A stretch of 6,918 nt of DNA from an uncultured Eubacteriales bacterium (GTDB lineage: Bacteria > Bacillota > Clostridia > Oscillospirales > Acutalibacteraceae): the NCBI GenBank assembly GCA_900319255.1, contig ONNU01000139.1:1-6918 (forward strand). Reading direction: 5' to 3'. The notes below the pieces were generated by a model. That model was not told where the DNA came from. It was given only the letters and a program-made list of their open reading frames with translations, and searched no databases. Shown piece by piece: positions 5,229 to 6,918 of this stretch. The translations under genes were made by a program, and so were the position numbers. Position 1 is the first letter of the stretch; each line of letters starts with the position of its first letter.

Positions 5229-6918
5229 TCAGCAGGTTCTGCAGCTTGAGGGAGCGCCGATCTCGGGATTGAGTCTGCCCATGGAAAGATGAAGAACTCT
5301 TTCCTTTATTTCCTGAGTCCTGCCCTGATTCCAGAACTGTGTGCCGATATATCCGCAGGTTCTGCGGGCTACGTTCATCTTGTTTTCGTCCGTATTGCCG
5401 CAGTTGGGACATTTCCAGATGAGCTTTCCGGAATCGTTCTTTACTATCTGTATCTCACCGTTATATCCGCAGCACTGGCAGTAATCGCTCTTTGTATTAA
5501 GCTCTGCATACATGATATTGTCATAGATATATCTGATGACCTGCATAACTGCCGGGATGTTCTGCTGCATATCCGGTACTTCAACATAGGATATTGCTCC
5601 TCCGGGTGAAAGAGCCTGGAACTCAGATTCCAGCTTGAGCTTATCAAATGCGCTGATCTGCTCTGTAACATGGACATGATAGCTGTTTGTTATATAATTC
5701 TTGTCGGTAACGCCCTCGATCATGCCGAAGCGCTTCTGCAGGCATTTTGCGAATTTATAGGTTGTGCTTTCAAGGGGAGTTCCGTAAAGGCTGTAATCTA
5801 TCTTTTCCTCTGCCTTCCATTTTGCGCAGTATTCATTGAGCTTTTTCATGATCTTCAGACCAAGCTCCTTGCCCTCGTCCTCAGTAAGCTTCCTGCCTGT
5901 AAGACTGTATACACATTCCCACAGTCCCGCATATCCGAGAGAAAGGGTCGAATATCCGCCGTAAAGCAGCTTGTCGATGACCTCGCCCTTTTTAAGTCTG
6001 GAGATCGCGCCGTACTGCCAGAGGATAGGCGCAGCGTCTGAATGAGTGCCTAAAAGTCTTTCATGTCTGCATCTGAGCGCCCTGTGGCAGAGATCCATAC
6101 GCTCCTCGAAAATTCTCCAGAAAGCGTTGATATCCTTATTTGCGCTGAGTCCTATATCAACAAGATTGATGGTAACAACGCCCTGATTGAAGCGTCCGTA
6201 ATACTTGGGCTTGCCCTCAGCGTCTATATACGGTGTCAGGAAGCTGCGGCAGCCCATACAGGTGTAGCAGTGACCATCGCCGTTTTTATCCACCTTGTTT
6301 TTAAGCATGACCTTTTCTGAAATATAATCGGGAACCATGCGCTTTGCCGTACATTTTGCAGCAAGCTCTGTAAGATAATAATAGGGGTCTCCCTCATGGA
6401 TATTATCTTCCTCAAGAACATAGATAAGCTTCGGGAATGCAGGTGTGATCCATACGCCGGCTTCGTTCTTGACGCCTGTATATCTCTGTCTGAGAGTTTC
6501 CTCGATTATCATTGCAAGGTCTTTTTTCTCTCTTTCGTCCTTTGCCTCATTGAGATACATGAAAACCGTCACAAAAGGAGCCTGTCCGTTGGTCGTAAGA
6601 AGTGTAACCACCTGATACTGTATGGTCTGCACGCCCTTTGTTATCTCTTTTCTGAGCCTTTCCTCGACTATGGTATCAATAGTTTCCTGAGGGATATCTG
6701 CGCCCATGAGCTTCAGCTCCTCAAGGAATTCTCTTCTGATCTTTTCTCTTGAAATCTGTACGAAGGGAGCAAGATGAGTAAGGCTTATGCTCTGTCCGCC
6801 GTACTGGTTACTTGCCACCTGAGCAATGATCTGTGTTGCGATATTGCAGGCTGTTGAAAAGCTGTGGGGCTTTTCAATAAGAGTTTCGCTGATGACCGTG
6901 CCGTTCTGGAGCATATCC
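5229..6918 (-). CDS. nrdD: Anaerobic (class III) ribonucleoside-triphosphate reductase, C-terminal 562 residues (partial)
   Basis: This glycyl-radical enzyme reduces ribonucleoside triphosphates to deoxy forms under anoxia. The reading frame is open at the right edge (an Asp codon at 6915-6917 precedes the visible Met, as in the family's conserved DMLQNGT-like context), so the N-terminal region, including any ATP-cone, is outside. Numbering from the Met at 6914: ACNIATQIIAQVASNQYGG near 24-42; the thiyl-radical Cys222 in MGCRSFL; RFNQG at 241-245, matching the spacing of T4 NrdD C290 and N311; the zinc site C479xxC482 / C502xxC505; and the glycyl-radical loop RRTCGYIG with Gly521. The family motif ending RVLHL is followed by an unusual 18-residue tail finishing in SSCRTC. 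nrdG lies 89 nt downstream. Residue assignments rest on family knowledge from T4 and E. coli NrdD. Confidence 0.96.
   Translation of the reverse strand, partial: DMLQNGTVISETLIEKPHSFSTACNIATQIIAQVASNQYGGQSISLTHLAPFVQISREKIRREFLEELKLMGADIPQETIDTIVEERLRKEITKGVQTIQYQVVTLLTTNGQAPFVTVFMYLNEAKDEREKKDLAMIIEETLRQRYTGVKNEAGVWITPAFPKLIYVLEEDNIHEGDPYYYLTELAAKCTAKRMVPDYISEKVMLKNKVDKNGDGHCYTCMGCRSFLTPYIDAEGKPKYYGRFNQGVVTINLVDIGLSANKDINAFWRIFEERMDLCHRALRCRHERLLGTHSDAAPILWQYGAISRLKKGEVIDKLLYGGYSTLSLGYAGLWECVYSLTGRKLTEDEGKELGLKIMKKLNEYCAKWKAEEKIDYSLYGTPLESTTYKFAKCLQKRFGMIEGVTDKNYITNSYHVHVTEQISAFDKLKLESEFQALSPGGAISYVEVPDMQQNIPAVMQVIRYIYDNIMYAELNTKSDYCQCCGYNGEIQIVKNDSGKLIWKCPNCGNTDENKMNVARRTCGYIGTQFWNQGRTQEIKERVLHLSMGRLNPEIGAPSSCRTC

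Noticed and set aside
5670..6041. 123-codon plus-strand ORF opposite nrdD
   Set aside because: Antisense to conserved nrdD coding sequence, with no ribosome binding site that I can see and no domain; shadow ORF.
1..6918. Mobile element, phage, CRISPR, toxin-antitoxin or defence genes
   Set aside because: No transposase, integrase, nuclease or repeat-array signatures on either strand; coding space is fully accounted for by core metabolism and sugar transport genes.

Overview
The window looks like chromosomal DNA of a strictly anaerobic Clostridia member. Protein style, class III ribonucleotide reductase genes and an ATPase-less CUT1 sugar transporter suggest a Ruminococcus-like gut or rumen Oscillospirales organism; this is an impression from sequence style, not a database match. 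All recognisable genes are of known families and I see no defence system, mobile element, CRISPR array, tRNA or rRNA.

Layout, left to right. (1) Bases 1-449, plus strand: the C-terminal part of a PgeF/YfiH-family multicopper-oxidase-like ('laccase domain') protein, cut by the left edge. (2) Bases 450-834: a gene-free convergent spacer with several stem-loops, including a convincing bidirectional intrinsic terminator at about 775-822. (3) Bases 835-4304, minus strand: a three-gene carbohydrate ABC transporter operon, read lipoprotein solute-binding protein -> MalF-type permease -> MalG-type permease. It has a well-formed promoter at 4400-4428 preceded by A-tracts, a leader inverted repeat, a strong GC-rich hairpin between the binding-protein and first permease genes, and a directly abutting stop/start between the two permeases. 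No ATPase gene is present. (4) Bases 4305-4611: an AT-rich spacer with that promoter and no clear nrdG terminator. (5) Bases 4612-6918, minus strand: nrdG (radical-SAM activase) downstream of nrdD (anaerobic ribonucleoside-triphosphate reductase; its N-terminal part lies beyond the right edge).

How the genes work together. NrdG uses its [4Fe-4S] cluster and S-adenosylmethionine to put a glycyl radical on NrdD, which then makes deoxyribonucleotides without oxygen. The binding protein captures a sugar or oligosaccharide outside the membrane and passes it to the MalF/MalG-like channel, which presumably borrows an MsmK-type ATPase encoded elsewhere. PgeF-family proteins are linked to peptidoglycan-precursor quality control and are functionally unrelated to the other genes.

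The points most worth a second look are RNA-level and protein-end details. The nrdD-nrdG spacer can form two tandem stem-loops on the transcribed strand, the second of which holds the nrdG Shine-Dalgarno entirely in its loop. The NrdD C-terminus carries an 18-residue tail ending in a CxxC motif. The sequence shows no clear evidence of a wholly novel system.
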